This document shows, one piece after another, positions 10,710 through 25,500 of a stretch of DNA of 64,000 nt (within the stretch, counting starts at the first letter, position 1; every line of letters starts with the position of its first letter). This DNA comes from Dysidea avara (taxonomy: Eukaryota; Porifera; Demospongiae; Dictyoceratida; Dysideidae). Below the pieces are notes generated by a model. It was not told where the DNA came from and ran no database searches. It worked only from the letters and a program-made list of their open reading frames with translations. Where the stretch lies: positions 10,257,479 through 10,321,478 of the forward strand of contig NC_089278.1 in NCBI RefSeq assembly GCF_963678975.1, in the 5' to 3' direction. The position numbers were made by a program, and so were the translations under genes.

Positions 10710-13320
10710 AGATCTAGGTGAGGACTATTCTACGGAACGGAATGATGGACTAAACCACGGAACGGAACGCTTTCTCAAACTGAAGCTTGCAACTTACCAT
10801 TGCTGAAACTTCCCTTATAAGTTAGCAGTGGCATCTCCAGTGGGTGGTTAAACATAAGATAAAAAGAATTAACGGATCGATTGTGGGTTTTTGTTGGTTG
10901 TCATTAGTAACGAAGTATTATTGTAGAATGAGCTGTATCAGTGATGTTCATCCATACGGAAGGGAAGTTTATGTGAGCTGTTTTTCTTATTTAGACTTTA
11001 CAAAACAGTCTGGGCCGGTCTTTCAAGTCATAAGTCAGTGTATAAATAAAGCAAGCAGGAAGATACTGGTAACAGGAAAGAGCCAGCTGAATTAAAACTT
11101 GAAGAATTTTGTGCAGTGTGTGAGGAGCAAATATTTTGGCAGACCGCAAGGAGGGTATATTCTGCAAACATCACTGAAGTGTATGCATGGAGTTATTTAT
11201 ATATTAACAGCTTGTGCAGTGGACTAATGCCGTATTCAATAGTGAGCTGATTTTATCTGTTGCACAATTCAAGGATGTGTCTGACTGCTAGCCTTGAATC
11301 AGGCTAAACGTCAAAACTCCAGGATCAGCCAAATCTCTATTATAAGCCGCATGTGAAACCATGCCCGTAGCCACCAGGCAAATGTGATTTGGACTAGGAT
11401 GTGTGTGTAATTTCAATGTATCTAGTCAGACCTGAAATGGAACACTTACATTAATTACATACCACCTAAGAATCCTAGGATTTCTTAAGTGTAACATTTC
11501 ACATGCTTCACTTCAAACAAAACAGGTTAAATTTGTTTGTCTATTTTCAAGTGATTCCCAGTCCAGCTGGTCCATGAAATTACAATGGGATCACATGTAT
11601 TTGTTACAGTGCGGGCTGTCCTGTGTTGGATCTACTCTAGAGTTGAGATTTCAAGGTAGACTCACTGCCAATTTACTGACACTAGTACTGTTGTAGCATG
11701 TTTTAGTGGAGGACAAATGAAATAGTAATGCTAGATTATTTATGTATACAAATTTTTCATAATGAAATTGATATCCCATTTTGATTTGTACTTCCACTTT
11801 GCAACATTCAAGAGCAAGAAGCTACCACACTTAATCTCCAACCACTGTCATTAATTAACCAAGATCTCACTAGTCTGTAATTCACCTTACTGTATGTCAC
11901 ACACTTTTAGGGATTTTAGGAACATTTAATTTTTTGTTTTGTATTTACATGAAATATTGTGTGTGATGTCATTGTACAAACTAAGTCACGTGATTATTAG
12001 TCTTCCTAACCCCACGCGTTCGTAACACTGTAGTGATTTTATTGATTCATCTGTATGCTTTCTTCATTTCCTTTGAAGTTGTACCAAGAGTTCATAATAA
12101 GGTGGGGAGTGTCTAACTTGAATGCATTCACCAAACACCCTGCTTAAAGTAACACCTCGGCCTTATTTCAGAACAAAGGCTTTACCTTCTTCAGCAACTC
12201 TAATCAACAGTTTTCTATCCCCCAGTAAAGGTGTTGATTTGATGAAAGGTGAACTTTACACAGGGTGTTTGTACAGGCCATACTGAGAGTTAGACACTCT
12301 CCCCCATACAAATCAGTATTACGAACTCTTGGTTGTACAGTATAGGTAAACAAAGATAAGTTTCTCTCCCATCTTATTCTAGGATTTCTATTGACAAGGA
12401 AAATTCAATTATTTGTATACAGGCTCAAAATTGAGAAAATATAAAGAAAGTGAATTAATATTATACAGTCAGTTTGCTTTTGGATATTTAATGTCTCCAA
12501 CCACAACAAAAATTCGATGAATCCATGCATCTCATCACTGGTCGTCTGAACATTCTGAAAGTAATACCTCACTCAATCAACCATATATTCTGTTTATTAG
12601 ACTGAATAAAGTCATGATTACCTAAACAATCACTTAATTAATGTTTTATAATTATCCTATTCCATTTTCCTGGAGGTTCCACTGATAAAATGCAATTTCA
12701 GCAATGATAGCAGCTAGCCAAGCTGCAAGTTGATTCAGAAAGCACTCCATTCTGTAAAATAGACCCCATCCAGAATTCAACTCAGTACTCAGGCTGAGAT
12801 ATCTGACAATAGTCCACTACTCTCTTAATGAATCATTGATGTTCACACAATATAGCCTCCTTGAGGTATCTGAATGTTTGCTCCTCACACACTGCACAAA
12901 ATTCCTTTAGATTCTACTTAGACTGAGTTGATTCAGCTTGTCACCATACTTGTTTCCTTTGTAGTGTAGCTATACACATACTGATTTATGCCGATTAGAA
13001 AGGCTGGGCCTCAGACTGTACATTCTAAAGTCAAGTAAGTAAAAATAACTCACATACTAGTAAAAAAAAGTCATGCATTAAGTTCCCTACTTGATATATC
13101 CGAAGATGAACACACTGAGTCAGCTATTCCCACAATTAGTACTTCGTTACTAATGACAACCAACAAGAACCCACAATCGATCCTTAAATTCGTTTTATCT
13201 TTCTTGGGGTACGTTTGATTACCTGCTGGAAGTGCCACTGATAACTTGTGCATGGTAAGCTGCAAGCTTCAATCTGAGAAAGCATTCCGTTCCGTTCCGT
13301 TCCGTAGAATAGTCCCCACC
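10710..13320. mobile_element. Long imperfect palindrome (~550-bp inverted arms)
   Basis: The left arm from about 10715 (GGACTATTCTACGGAACGG) pairs with the right arm ending about 13315. Matching blocks run inward: ATCGATTGTGGGTT (10877) with its reverse complement near 13170; GTCATTAGTAACGAAGTA; a CAGTCTGGGCC-like block (11008) with its partner near 13010; TTTTGTGCAGTGTGTGAGGAGC (about 11107) with its partner near 12875; and GTGGACTA (11220) with its partner near 12810. Similarity fades after about 11270/12730. The ~1.4 kb centre has no recognised gene but contains a smaller inverted repeat (12083-12338). It is a likely non-autonomous foldback transposon. Confidence 0.75.
12083..12338. mobile_element. 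Small inverted-repeat element nested in the palindrome
   Basis: The left arm begins CCAAGAGTTCATAATA and includes GAGTGTCTAACT and AAACACCCTG. The right arm contains the reverse complements CAGGGTGTTT, AGTTAGACACTC and TATTACGAACTCTTGG. The total of ~256 bp with arms of about 70-80 bp fits a MITE. Confidence 0.7.
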
Positions 13321-13591
13321 ATAGATCTAGCCGTTCCGGCCAGGACGCCCATGGCCACCAAGAAATACTATAGTTGATGCGCTGGGGGGGAACGTGTGTC
13401 TGCTCTGTTCCGTTCCGGAGAATAATGCCACGGAATATACCATTCCGTTCCGTGGAATAATGGTAACCCACAAGATGGGTGTGTCACCGCTGCACAACCA
13501 TGCATAACGTCATTATTTAAATACAGCCAATCACCTTGCATTTAATGAATTTTAAACAGTGTACCGCCTGCTTTCAAACTGTGTACAAGTC

Positions 13592-16500
13592 ATGTCTGCT
13601 GCTCGACACCAAGTGCAGCAGCAGTCGCTGCGCATTGGAGATGTGATTTTCCTATATTCAAAGGAAGGAAAAGGATACGTGTTTTCAGAAACTTCCAGGT
13701 ATGCAGAAAGTAGGCGTAGCTGGTACCGATAGCTAGCTGTGATCGGCCATGTGCACGTTATTATCTCACCGTAGCACCCACCACTTATCACTAGCAGTCT
13801 TACCAGTGATTTCTCCTGATGATCCCAATATTCCTGATAAAAGAAGTAAGCTATAGCCACACTGGTTGTGTGAAGTAAGGCCACTGACTCTTCGTACAGT
13901 GGCAACCTTCAAGGTGCTAGCACCTAACAAGAACAAGGCACAACAAAGACTGGCCGATATGAAAAAGAAATTGTTAGTTGCAGTGTTTATCTAGTAGCCA
14001 ATGTTATTTCGGCGTTTACACCCAAAGTGGAGATGCAGGATTATCTGCTGATGAAAAGATGCAGCTGCTTACAGCTGAGGCAAGCTTTGCAATGTATAGG
14101 GTCTGTAGCTATACTTGTGTAATTACAGAAAAATGTGGAGGTCGAGTTGAAGAGTAATCAGTTGGAGCAAGAACGGCGAAATGGTACGCCAGTCTTGTAT
14201 GGATCTGTCATTCAGGTGTGACTACTATAGGTCGCCTATCTGTAAGCGGACTGTATAATCACGTGTTCTTCTCTAGTTGTTACACATGTACAGTGGAAAG
14301 TACGTTGCAATTAGTACAGTTCAGATTTCCAAGACAGAAACTAGCAACATGCAGGTTATTTATGCATATAAACTAGTACGTAGCTATATGAATTTAGTGA
14401 TTCACTTATACAGATGCAACTGATTCCACATGACTCTGAAAACTGCCTGTTCAAAATTTTGCCTCGATACAAAGTTAGATCTATAGGAGATGAGGTACAG
14501 CTAGTTTTGGCTGTGCAAGTAGCTACAGTTGATCAATAACATTATTATGTGTGTGTACTGATGTAGGTGCATGTAGATGATCAAGTCACTTTTGCTAGTG
14601 AAGAAACTGAAGGCCAGTATATTCACACTAGCAGCAAGACTTATTACCAAGTTGGTGTAACTTTACATGAACAATGGTAAACTGCATGTACAGTAACCCG
14701 TGGTATGATGTATTTTGTGTTTACAGCCGTGAAGTCAATGGTGCAGCCTCTGAATCAGGTTACACAATCAAGTCACATTACACAATGATAGCTGATGAGC
14801 AAGAGAAATCTGCATTAACTTTAACAGTATGTCTGACATACATTGTACGCATGCAATAAATACTTGCAATACTTTTTATACAACAGTTGTGCAACATACA
14901 AGCATAACAGTTTATTTGTTAATGTAGGCTGGCAGTGTAGTGAGATTATTCCACCGTGAGATTGAATGCTATTTGGTAGCAGAAGGTTCCTTTGCTAATG
15001 ACAAGGAAGATGTTATTGTGGAAGATGGTAATTATGTATACATAATTATGTAGAGTATTATTACACATTCTAATACACCAGTGCATTTACGAAAGCGAAA
15101 ATCAGATCATGGAAGGTTAAAAGTTCCTTCAACTTCCTCCATTACCTACTGGCAGATTGAGAAAGACAAAGAGCCACTGAGTGGTAGGATATCCCTATTT
15201 CTCTAATGTTTACAGTTAATTTCAATATATGTATACAGGTCAAACAGTGTACTGGGGTGAACGTTGCAGAATTAAGCATCTTCCAACACGACTGTATCTT
15301 GCAGTCATGAAAAGCACAGAAACAAATACTTTTCAGGTTTGCACGTGCAGGGAAATCAAATAACTTTTACTCTTATTTATATCTTCAGGTGACACTGAAA
15401 GAGCATGACCTGGCCACTGGAAAAGCTGACTTTGATATAGTCTTTAGATTATTTCCTGTTATTGAAGTACGTTTGTAACTATTATATGTTCTTAAGCACA
15501 ATGTGCTTGTAGGAAGAGAGTGGAATTGAGTTTATGTCTTATGCAAGGGTCAACCATCCTCACACCAAAACATGGCTAGCTGCTAAGAAAGGTGCAAATG
15601 TCAAAGACAATTGCACTATTAATTTATTAACAAAATTTAAGGAGATACATACTGCCGTCGGGCGTTTAACCCCAATGCCCCAGGGTTAGCTAGCTTACAG
15701 TGGGATTCAGCTGAGCTAACATCAATTGGAGTTCATGACCAAATGAGTTATGATGATGCCTTTACCATTGAAAAGGTATTGTTTCTCATACTAACGTGAA
15801 CTCACCATGCATATATTTTTCTCAGGTTGATGATAAGTTGATCAAAAAATTTGCTTATGTTGCAGGAATGGTTCCAATCATGACAGCATACATCAAGGAG
15901 GTAGACATGTTATAAAATAGTATATGAATCTTTTCATTTTCTACATACAGATTGAATCAGGCCAGAGCAAAGCAGTGACCATTAAGAAAGCCAACTTAGT
16001 TCGAAAGGTTGCAGCAGTAACTATATAGCCAACATCTCACTATAATTGATTTTGCTAACAAATATAGGCCCTAGATGAATTATCAAACTTTATGAAAAAT
16101 GCTCATCCAAGAATGAAAGACCATCAAAAACTCTTGAGAAATCTGATGGTCCTTGAAGTGATTGTTCGAATCTTGAAAAATTTCAACCCAAAAGCACCTG
16201 ATGCTAAGTAAACATGCAGACTGTATAGAGTACTGCATTTATTTAGCTATTCCAGTGTCCAGAGAATTGTTGGCAAAGGATGTTATCGTGTGGTGGAAGT
16301 GTACCTGTTGGGACAAAGCAGGTAAACTTGAATGGTATACCTACAATTCAGGCACAGTCACTGTAGTGGTGTATATTTAGAAAAAATGAGAACTACCTAG
16401 CTCGTTTTATTCCATTTTTTGAGACGCAAGTTGGAATGGATCTTGATGCTGAAAACATGTTAACTGAACTAGTCAGAGATAACAGGTAGATTTGTACACA

Positions 16501-19500
16501 GCATGCAAATGATGCATCGGTGTCTAATTTTGCAGTTTAATTGTATCAAAATATGGAGAAAATCAGATTGATGATAGCATTCAAAAGTTACTGCAAAGCA
16601 AGGTAGAAAATAAACACTGTATATCTCTACAGTTAAGTACATGTTACTCAGGATCCACGTTTCTTTGACAAACTTGGTGTTCTTTGTGTATGCAATGACA
16701 GACCAATTCCTGAAAAGCAAAGTAGGTTATAGTTATTTTCATTGTCACATTTTCTATTTGTGACACTACACAGACAAAATTATTGAGAAGCTAGTTAGGA
16801 AACATGGGAAGGTATGCACAAATTGATATATTATTGTGTACATAATACGAATCTACAATTATTAAATTTATAGGAATTATTTTACTTGACTGAGGTCGGT
16901 GGAAGCAGTGCAGTTCCCAATGGAGATCCTAATATCATTTACTTTCATGCCCCAAGTGATCCCCAAGGGAGATGGCGTTCCTTGCATGAGATTGCTGCAA
17001 AAGTGATCATTGTATTAGACAAATACACAATTGCTATGTGATTTGTTTATGTAGGACAAATCAAAAGAATCAAAGGATTATCAGTACTTGGTGGCACAGC
17101 TTGATCTCTTTGGAAAGCTTTGTAAAGTAACAAATATTTGGTACTATGAATTAACTTCACATATTTGCTGCCTGCTAGGGGAACAACGTTAAAGCAGTGG
17201 AAGTCATTGATAAAGTATGCAAAACACAACAATAACTATATACAATATTATTATTCCCATGTATACATGCATGTGATGAGCTAAAATTTGGACACCATAT
17301 AAACAAACAATACAGTAACAGGTTTTATTGCACAGGAATTCAACTATTTAACCTTTGAAGAGGCACTCACTAGTGCTAAAGATGACACTCTCCACCCTGC
17401 TGTTCGTTCAAAATACGTGGAACTGATAGTTGGTATGGTTCTAGTCCACATGTACAAATTTCTCATTGTCATTTTTAGTGCTTTATGTTGATGTTGGAGA
17501 TAATCGAGCTATCCTAGAGAATTTGTCTTTGTCTTTTGTAAGCAAATACACTGTCTTGTTTCAGTACTCATGATTAATATGCATGCAGATATACTCAAAA
17601 GTAGTGGAAGACCCGTACAAGTTGGCTGCTGCAAATCCCAACAAATCTTTGACTGGGTCAGTCAATGTTTACTTTCCAAACTTGCGAGACTGGATAAAGT
17701 CACATGTAGAGAAGCACCAGGTTATTATTTACACCAATAAATGATAAAATAAGTCATATGCATTCAACATCTAGTCTGTTACTGGGTCTAAGAAAATGAT
17801 GGACTCAAACAATTTCAATGCTGAAGTGAGTTGGAATTTTTGTACTTATAACACAATTATAGCGGTCCTCAAACACATAGGTGTTGGACCTTTTGTATCT
17901 ACTTGTCAAATATGGATACTATGCAGACCTAAATGATATAAATGTGCTGATGCCTCCACTTATATCTCTACTTAATGGAATGAATGACAAGCCATTTCCA
18001 AATGCTTCTGATGACCAAAGTGCATCATTTAGAATGGTAGATGAAGTGTTGATTAGTTAAACTGTTCTAGCTAGCATAATTGTAGGAGGGAAGATATAAA
18101 GATACTCATGAAAATAGAGCTATCTTCAACATGAAAACCAAGGCAATGAAAGTGATGGACTTGTTCTTTAACTTTCGATTCTATTTGAGACTACAGGTAA
18201 ACAGTAGCTAAAATGTTTTCGTTTGTACACCATACCATAACAAACTGTTTAATAGCATTTCATCTATGACTACAAGCAATTAAAAGGAGACGTTGATCCT
18301 AATCAGAAAGTCAGTGAAGATGAGGAAGAACAAGATGACGAACAAGAAACTGTTAAACATCGCAGAGGACTGTCACGATACATTGCTCCTCCAGCACAAC
18401 TGCACCAGATAACAAGTGGACTGACTCAACAAGTGACACATGTGACACATCACGTTTCTAATGTCACTCATCGTATAACAACAAAGTTTACAGTAAGAAG
18501 TCATAGAATTAATTGTATACCCAAATTGTTATGTACATTTTACTATCATTATAAAGTGTGTTGGTGTTTACTAATAGTCTCATTACTAATATTTACTGCA
18601 GAGTGGTACTGGCCAACGTACTCCTCCTCCTGCAGAATTACAAGAGCTCCAGAAAAATTCTCATCGTCTCAGAATACATGAAAATGCATGGTCAGTACAC
18701 AATTCCCATCACAATATCATGAATTTATTTTCTTACAGGCTAATGAATATAGCCACAGACAGGCTGAAAACAGTGTTTGCACACAGTGCTTATGAATTTG
18801 AGAACATAACTGATGGCAGAGGAGTTCCATTTTCAGCCATTTTAATTGTATGTACTACGTATATACAACACCAAGTGTTAACAAACCTCGTATATATGCA
18901 ATACATGCACACAATCACTGTTATAAGTTCCATCATCATATCACTAACCTGTGACACCTTGGGACTGTGTCCTGATTATCAAGGTGTCCTGATTTTCAAG
19001 GTCAGTTTACATGCAAAGGGATACTTTACCAAGTGTCCTCAAGTGTCCTGATTAACAGGTTCCACTCAGTGTAGTTATTATCAAAAAACAAATCCCACCA
19101 AAACTATGGAATCAATTGTATCTGTACACTACTAGTATGCAAACAATTGTGTTGACAACAGAAATGATGCTTACAATGTATGAATATTGGGTGGGAACAA
19201 TGTTCTGGCACTTATATACTCAGTACCAGGAAGATCATGCAGTCAAATGCATAAATTTTGCACTAAGCAACAGCAGTATTACTTGAAAATATATATATAT
19301 ATATATATAATATCACTTGTACCCATCCCAAGTATCTGTTTTCATATTCACTTCAGCAGTCACAAATCACCATAAAGCATACAACTAAATACTGACAATA
19401 GCATCTAAAACTCATTGTTCACACAGTATACAAAATGATGTACTATTATAATAAAGTATAACCATTATCATGCTTATTACAGGACTTATCAAAATACAAA

Positions 19501-22500
19501 AATGATGAATTACTTCATGAAGCTCTTCACTTACTGAACAGGTTCTATTCTGCTGAAGAAACTCTGTTTGAAAAAGCTGTTCAGGCACAGGTTAGTTTCC
19601 ATATCATAAATACACACAAAAATATTCATTACTTTTGCAGCTACTGATTACCGATTCATCAACAATGGTTTTCAATGAGGTGTCATTTACACATTTGCCT
19701 GCACTACGCCATTTGGCTGAAGTTGATGTAAATGATGTGCAGTGCCAGCAACTAATTAGAATCTTGGAAAGACTAACAACGTATGTATATGTATACCATT
19801 GAATATTAAACTCACAACACCTTTGTAAGCCATTACAGTTAAACCTTATTTACGAGAATTCAATACTAATATAATTATACTGTTATATTTCTTTGTGCAA
19901 TCAGCTTGTGTCATTTGGAAGGAGACCCTGATGAGCCACACACTCAAAACCAGAAAATCCTATACAACACTGGTGAGTTATATAGTACACAAACACAGCA
20001 GTCATGTATTGTGATTGCTTTAGGAGTGTTCACAGATGTAGTAAATTTGGTGTTCAGAGATGACTCCTCAGAAGTGTCTAGTGATGCATCTAAAGAAAAT
20101 GATTCTGCAAAGACGCTACAACGCAAACTCATCATCTCCAAATGCCTACAATTTCTAAGACTCTTGGCTAGGTATGCAACTTTAGTGTCAGAAAAATAAC
20201 TATACTATCATTATATATTGCACAGAAGAAACAGTTTGATCCAAAAACGTCTTTTTGATCGTATGAATGATTTCTTGCAACTTGATGTTGCAATACCTGA
20301 TATGGCAGAAGTGTTGACTGAAGTATGCTAAGAAAATTTATTGTATCATTCTATCTCTTCTCTTGCACATAGGTGTTTACTGGCAACCAAGAAACTTGCC
20401 TGAAAATTAAAGAGCAACAAGTAGAAAAAGTGTTCAAGTTAATTGCTTATGGTGGACCTGTCGGGCAAGCAGAACTGCTTGGACTGTTAAAGGCTGTTGC
20501 AAAGGTACTACAACATTGATGGTCAGAATGACAATCTATATACACAAAGGTTGAAGAATTGGATCTTCCTTTGAAACGCAATCAAGCTTACATAATAAAA
20601 TACTTCAGTATAACACGAGAGGCTTTCTGTGGTGATCTTCTAGGATTGGAAGAAGAAAAAGAAAAAAGAAGGTGAGCTAGCTTGTAGTACATCAAGTGCG
20701 AGCGAGCATTATCAATGATCCATAACTGCATACAGGAAGGAATTGATACTTAATGGGGATAACTCAGATCCAGCCCTACAAGTATTGCTGAAAACGATTG
20801 ATCTTCTAGCCTCTTGTGCAGAAGGGGAAAATCTCTTCATTGAATCTGTATGTCAGAACATTATGTCTATCAATGAATTACTTCAGGTACAGCACATAAT
20901 GTGAGAACTGCATTGTTACTACAGTGCCACATCTAGATTCTAACCATCGATGACTTGGACCCGAGACGTAAGAGACCATTTTTACGGTATCTGCTTTGGG
21001 TCTACATGAATGTTGGAGGGGATAAAATCCAGACAGGCTCAATTATTCTTCACCACGATTGGTATACTGACTGCGGCCATGTTAGGAACAAAAATATTGT
21101 AATGTTACTTTGTAGGCAAATGTGGAGCTATTTGGAACATATTAGTTTACTTCTGGAAGGGATAACCAAAGCATTGCAAAATCTGCCACCTGATCAGTTG
21201 TTTGAAGCAAAGCACAACCTTACAACTCAGTCTATCAGATACAAACATGGCCGAAAGACTAAAACTGTAACTGCAGCATACAACATACCATTTGTGACTG
21301 ATGAAAAAGGAGAAATTGCACCCGGTGTTCTTTTATACATCATGGAGGGAATTCTGCCAATGCTTAAGGTTATATTTGAATTGGCTAAGCATGCAATGGA
21401 TTAAATACTTCACTGTACACAGATCTACTACACAGACTACTTTATTCCTCATGATAAGACTGCAAGCAATATTGCTGGTTACTCTGGAAATGAAGTAGCT
21501 CCTGAAAAGGAAATTCAAATTTCTGCTTCTATTGCCAGAGGATTACTGGTAAATCTGCCAATATAATATTAGCCACATTTAATTTAATACTTTGTTTAGT
21601 ATTTAGTGGATGTCATTATCAGCTACTTGAGCTCACAAGATCAGTGGGAAATGCTACGCACCACCATCCTAACCATCCTACAACACGACTGTTATGATGA
21701 GGGCTTGCTTAATGTGGACAGCAGGGTAAAAATTTCATTAGATGACTAATTAATGTATTTACTTTAAAAGCTCACTTCTTCTGCAGGTGTGGGCCAGGTT
21801 CAATTTACGAGTCAAGCATAATGTGACAGCACAGAGTGAATCACTTGATGTGAGAAACATAATCAACCACTGACACTTTATTATTATTACAGCTTTTATT
21901 TCAGAAATTCAAAGAAGAATATGGTCGTGAAATAAAACTTAATGACGAGTTCAACAATTTTGTACGGAACTTTGAGCTTGCATACTGGGGTCCTAACACT
22001 GCCCATCACCAAATTCACTCTCCATATGATATTGGTGAGGCCAACAACTGTTACAAAATTATTTGAAACTTGCTTTAGAGTATAGTGAGTTTGAAGATGA
22101 CCTATTAGAAGTACATGGAGATGAATGGCTTCCACTAGGACCATCCTTTCAACAGCACATTTCCCTTTATGCAATGTAAGAGTACAACCCGTACAGTCAC
22201 TATTACTACAGTGTACAATAGGCGAGGCCAACACTCAACAAAGATTGCTCCTGCTACTGAAAGAATAATTGATTGTGTGGTGTAAGCAGCAATACCACTT
22301 TAGTGAGACAATTATAATGATAAACAATTATAGGTCATCATATAACAATTTGGCTGATCTTGATGAGAAAGAACGTTACAGACAAGACAGAAGTAATATC
22401 AGATACATACAATTACTCCGAGCAATAATTCATAATGAGATCATGTTCGTTGATCCTGACCTCAGGGAAGAAGGACAAGATCCCGTTCTCTTCAGAAAGT

Positions 22501-25500
22501 AAGTATATATAACGATCCGTAAATTCAACCAATAATAAATGTATTTCTTACCTCAGACAGTCAGAACGATTGCAATCTGTACAAAACCAAATTCAGTCTT
22601 TTGGAAATACAGTTAAAAGAGTATGTTACACTTGTACATCTGTATATTGTATCATATACAAGTTTTCATAGCTTGTTGGTTTGCTGTCACACCCTAATGA
22701 ACTAATTTCTGCTGAAATTTTAGCTTTCTTGACGGTCATTCTTTACACAGGAAACAGAGGGGTTCAGGTATTTACTGTAAATAATTATCAGTGTTCTCAA
22801 AGTAACATTCTAAAAATCATCAGAATGGCTTTAGCTACCTACTGGAAACTAGAGAAGAGAAGTTATTTGTGAACATGCAATATCGCTTGCAACAAGCTAG
22901 TACAAATGATCGTGAACGAAGAATGCTTTTAACCCAGCTTGAGTCGCGTATGGAAACGCAAAAGGCATTAGTAAGACTTTACTCTACTCCTAAAGAAATT
23001 GCCTTTAACTTCTGCACACAGAAGGCTGGTTTTGCAACAAGTGGAATGGTAGGGACAGCAATTCAAGCAACTAGCAGAGAAGTATGTACACATGTAAACA
23101 GCCATGCATATATTATTTCAAGAAACTTTTGTCACAGAATTTGCTTGGCTTGGATGCTGCTTCTGCTACTGAATATGATGTAACCCAGGAACCAACATTA
23201 TACACTCCTGAGACTAAACTTTTATCAGCTGTAAGTAATCATTTTACAGAAAAAATATCACATGGTAGTCAAATAATAGAGCAATGTTGAAATGGAAGAC
23301 GCTGATGACGGCCAAAACACTTTGTACCAGCAAGGTCAAATGGAAACAACCTTTTCTACTGCTAAACGCAAAAGACCAAAACCAACAGATGAAGAAGAGG
23401 TAGCAGTTTGTTATCAATGAAATAAATTTAAATATTCTTTGCATAGCTGATTGCCGGAGTTGCATTAGCAGAAAATAAAATCCGACTGCAAAAGTTACAG
23501 GCACATGTTGTAAGTAAATAGATGGCATAAAATGAAACATTATCCACTTGATCTATTAGAAATCACCACTGGAGAGTAGCAGTAAGGCTAGCTCACTCAA
23601 ATTCAGGGACACATCATATATTGAGCTGGCACTTCGAACTCTTGGCCTACTCTGTGATGGTCAATATCGACCAATGCAAAACTACCTCAGAGAGCAACCA
23701 GATAACATAAAGACTATTAACCTTATATCTGAAATATGTATGTTCCTTCAGTCATTTTATGTGGAAGCAACCAAAGACAATATTGCACTTATTAAACAAG
23801 TTCTCCAAACGCTAATTGAAATGAGTGTGGTAAGTAATTGCTACACAACTATGAATGCTATACTTTAGAGTTATGTGTAAACAGGGTAATTTTGCCAACC
23901 AGCAAGTCCTTTTTGACCACCAAATAGTGGATACGATCAATAGAATCTTACAGACTGTTATTTTCCAGAGGTGTTCCCTGAGTGAGGTCAGATTCCTCTG
24001 TCGTCCATTTTGAACTTCAGTAATAATTATAATTTTTATATATAGGTGCTTGAGTTGAAACAATCAGCTGTAGAACTTCTTCAGGCAATGTGTGAAGAAA
24101 CACACCCAGACTCAGAAAAGCTTGTACAGGGAATCTTTAAAAGTGTTGATATAGAAGCTCTTCAAAGTACTCTGGTTTACTTCTATAAGCTCAGTCAGGA
24201 TCAAACAATGGTACAACTACTTAGCATGTGATGGATGATATGTATAGCATTTTTTGATTTGCAGAAAGAGATGGATGAAGACGATGATGCTGAAAGAGCA
24301 GCTTTCATGGTTTACCATGTGTTAATACATTTTGCTGACTTTGAAGGAATCTCAATGAGTGACATTGGTGAGTGCTCACTATCATGTGTTTATCGTTACA
24401 TACTGCAATAACAGAACCTCAGTCAAGTGGCTCAAAAGATCCAATTGAGACTAAATGTGATGCAGATCTTGAAGATGCTTGGGATTACTGTCGGAAGTAC
24501 ACAAAGAGCATTGAATTACTATATGAGAATGACGACAATCAGAAAACTCTAGCAAAAGTTCACTTTAGATTTAATTCAAAAGTGAGCTAAACATACTGTC
24601 TTAGCCACAGTAGAGCCAATAGTGTAACTTATTTTGCACAGGATGAGTTGCCAGAAGAAATCATTGAAAAGGTTAAGTATCGGGTTAGCCGTGATTCTCC
24701 TGAAGACAAGCTCCGAGATTTTCTAGAATGGATGATATCAGTACGAAAAGAGATCATTCATCTGGTAACATACAGACTTATTTTACTCAAAACCAATAAC
24801 AATACTGTGTATTAGACCCATCTCCGTAGCCACTGGTACACCAACATGTTTGTTTACAATCTGTAAGCAAAAAAAAGCCATTATTAAATAATATAGTGCA
24901 TGCCATTACAGGAGATGGAGGAATTACTTACTCATACTCTGGACACTGATAATGAATATACTGTTGATAATTGCTTGGAGTGATGTTGACATAAAATTGT
25001 CAGTCAACTGTTTATGTGGTAATTAATTATCAACACTTTTTTAGAGCTTACAATGACGAAGACCAGAATAATGACACACTCAACAGATATTGCCGCAGTG
25101 TTTCTTGTTATGGAGTTAATATTCAAAACAGTTCCTTTTCACCTGGTGATTGTGACAGTGCTTTGTGTATGACAGTTGATCCAACTGTCCCTCTTGAACG
25201 AAACAGCCATTGGTTCTTTGACTATGCTCTATACATTGGTGGTGGCATCCACTTACTGATGAGTATAGCAATGGTCATGTCTTATTTCCTTATTAATGGA
25301 TCAAACTTTGTACTGCCAAGTGCTTTCTACAAGTATATGTAAGTAGTAATAAAACCTGTGCAATGCATACTTGTGTAAATGAAATTCAGATTACGAAATG
25401 AAAGAACTCCTACATACTCTGACGAGCCATTCTTCGGACTCAGATCACTTTATCACATAGTAAGAATTGTATAATAATGTTGCCTTCCAGTGTATGTGGG

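Larger units (their letters stand above)
6155..13469. mobile_element. Region bounded by inverted GGGTTACCATTATTCC ends; nested transposon cluster
   Basis: The left end (6155-6229) begins GGGTTACCATTATTCCACGG and continues with ACGGAACGG-rich sequence, CCGTGGCATTATTCTCCGG and GGAACGGAACG. The right end (13407-13469) is its reverse complement, closing with TGGTAACCC at 13469. The ~70-bp arms match closely; inside them the two sides diverge. Between lie at least three further inverted-repeat structures (6848-9832, 9950-10700, 10710-13320), several sharing ACGGAACGGAA units. Either one large element accumulated nested insertions, or related TIR elements clustered. No clear target-site duplication was recognised. 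Confidence 0.55.
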
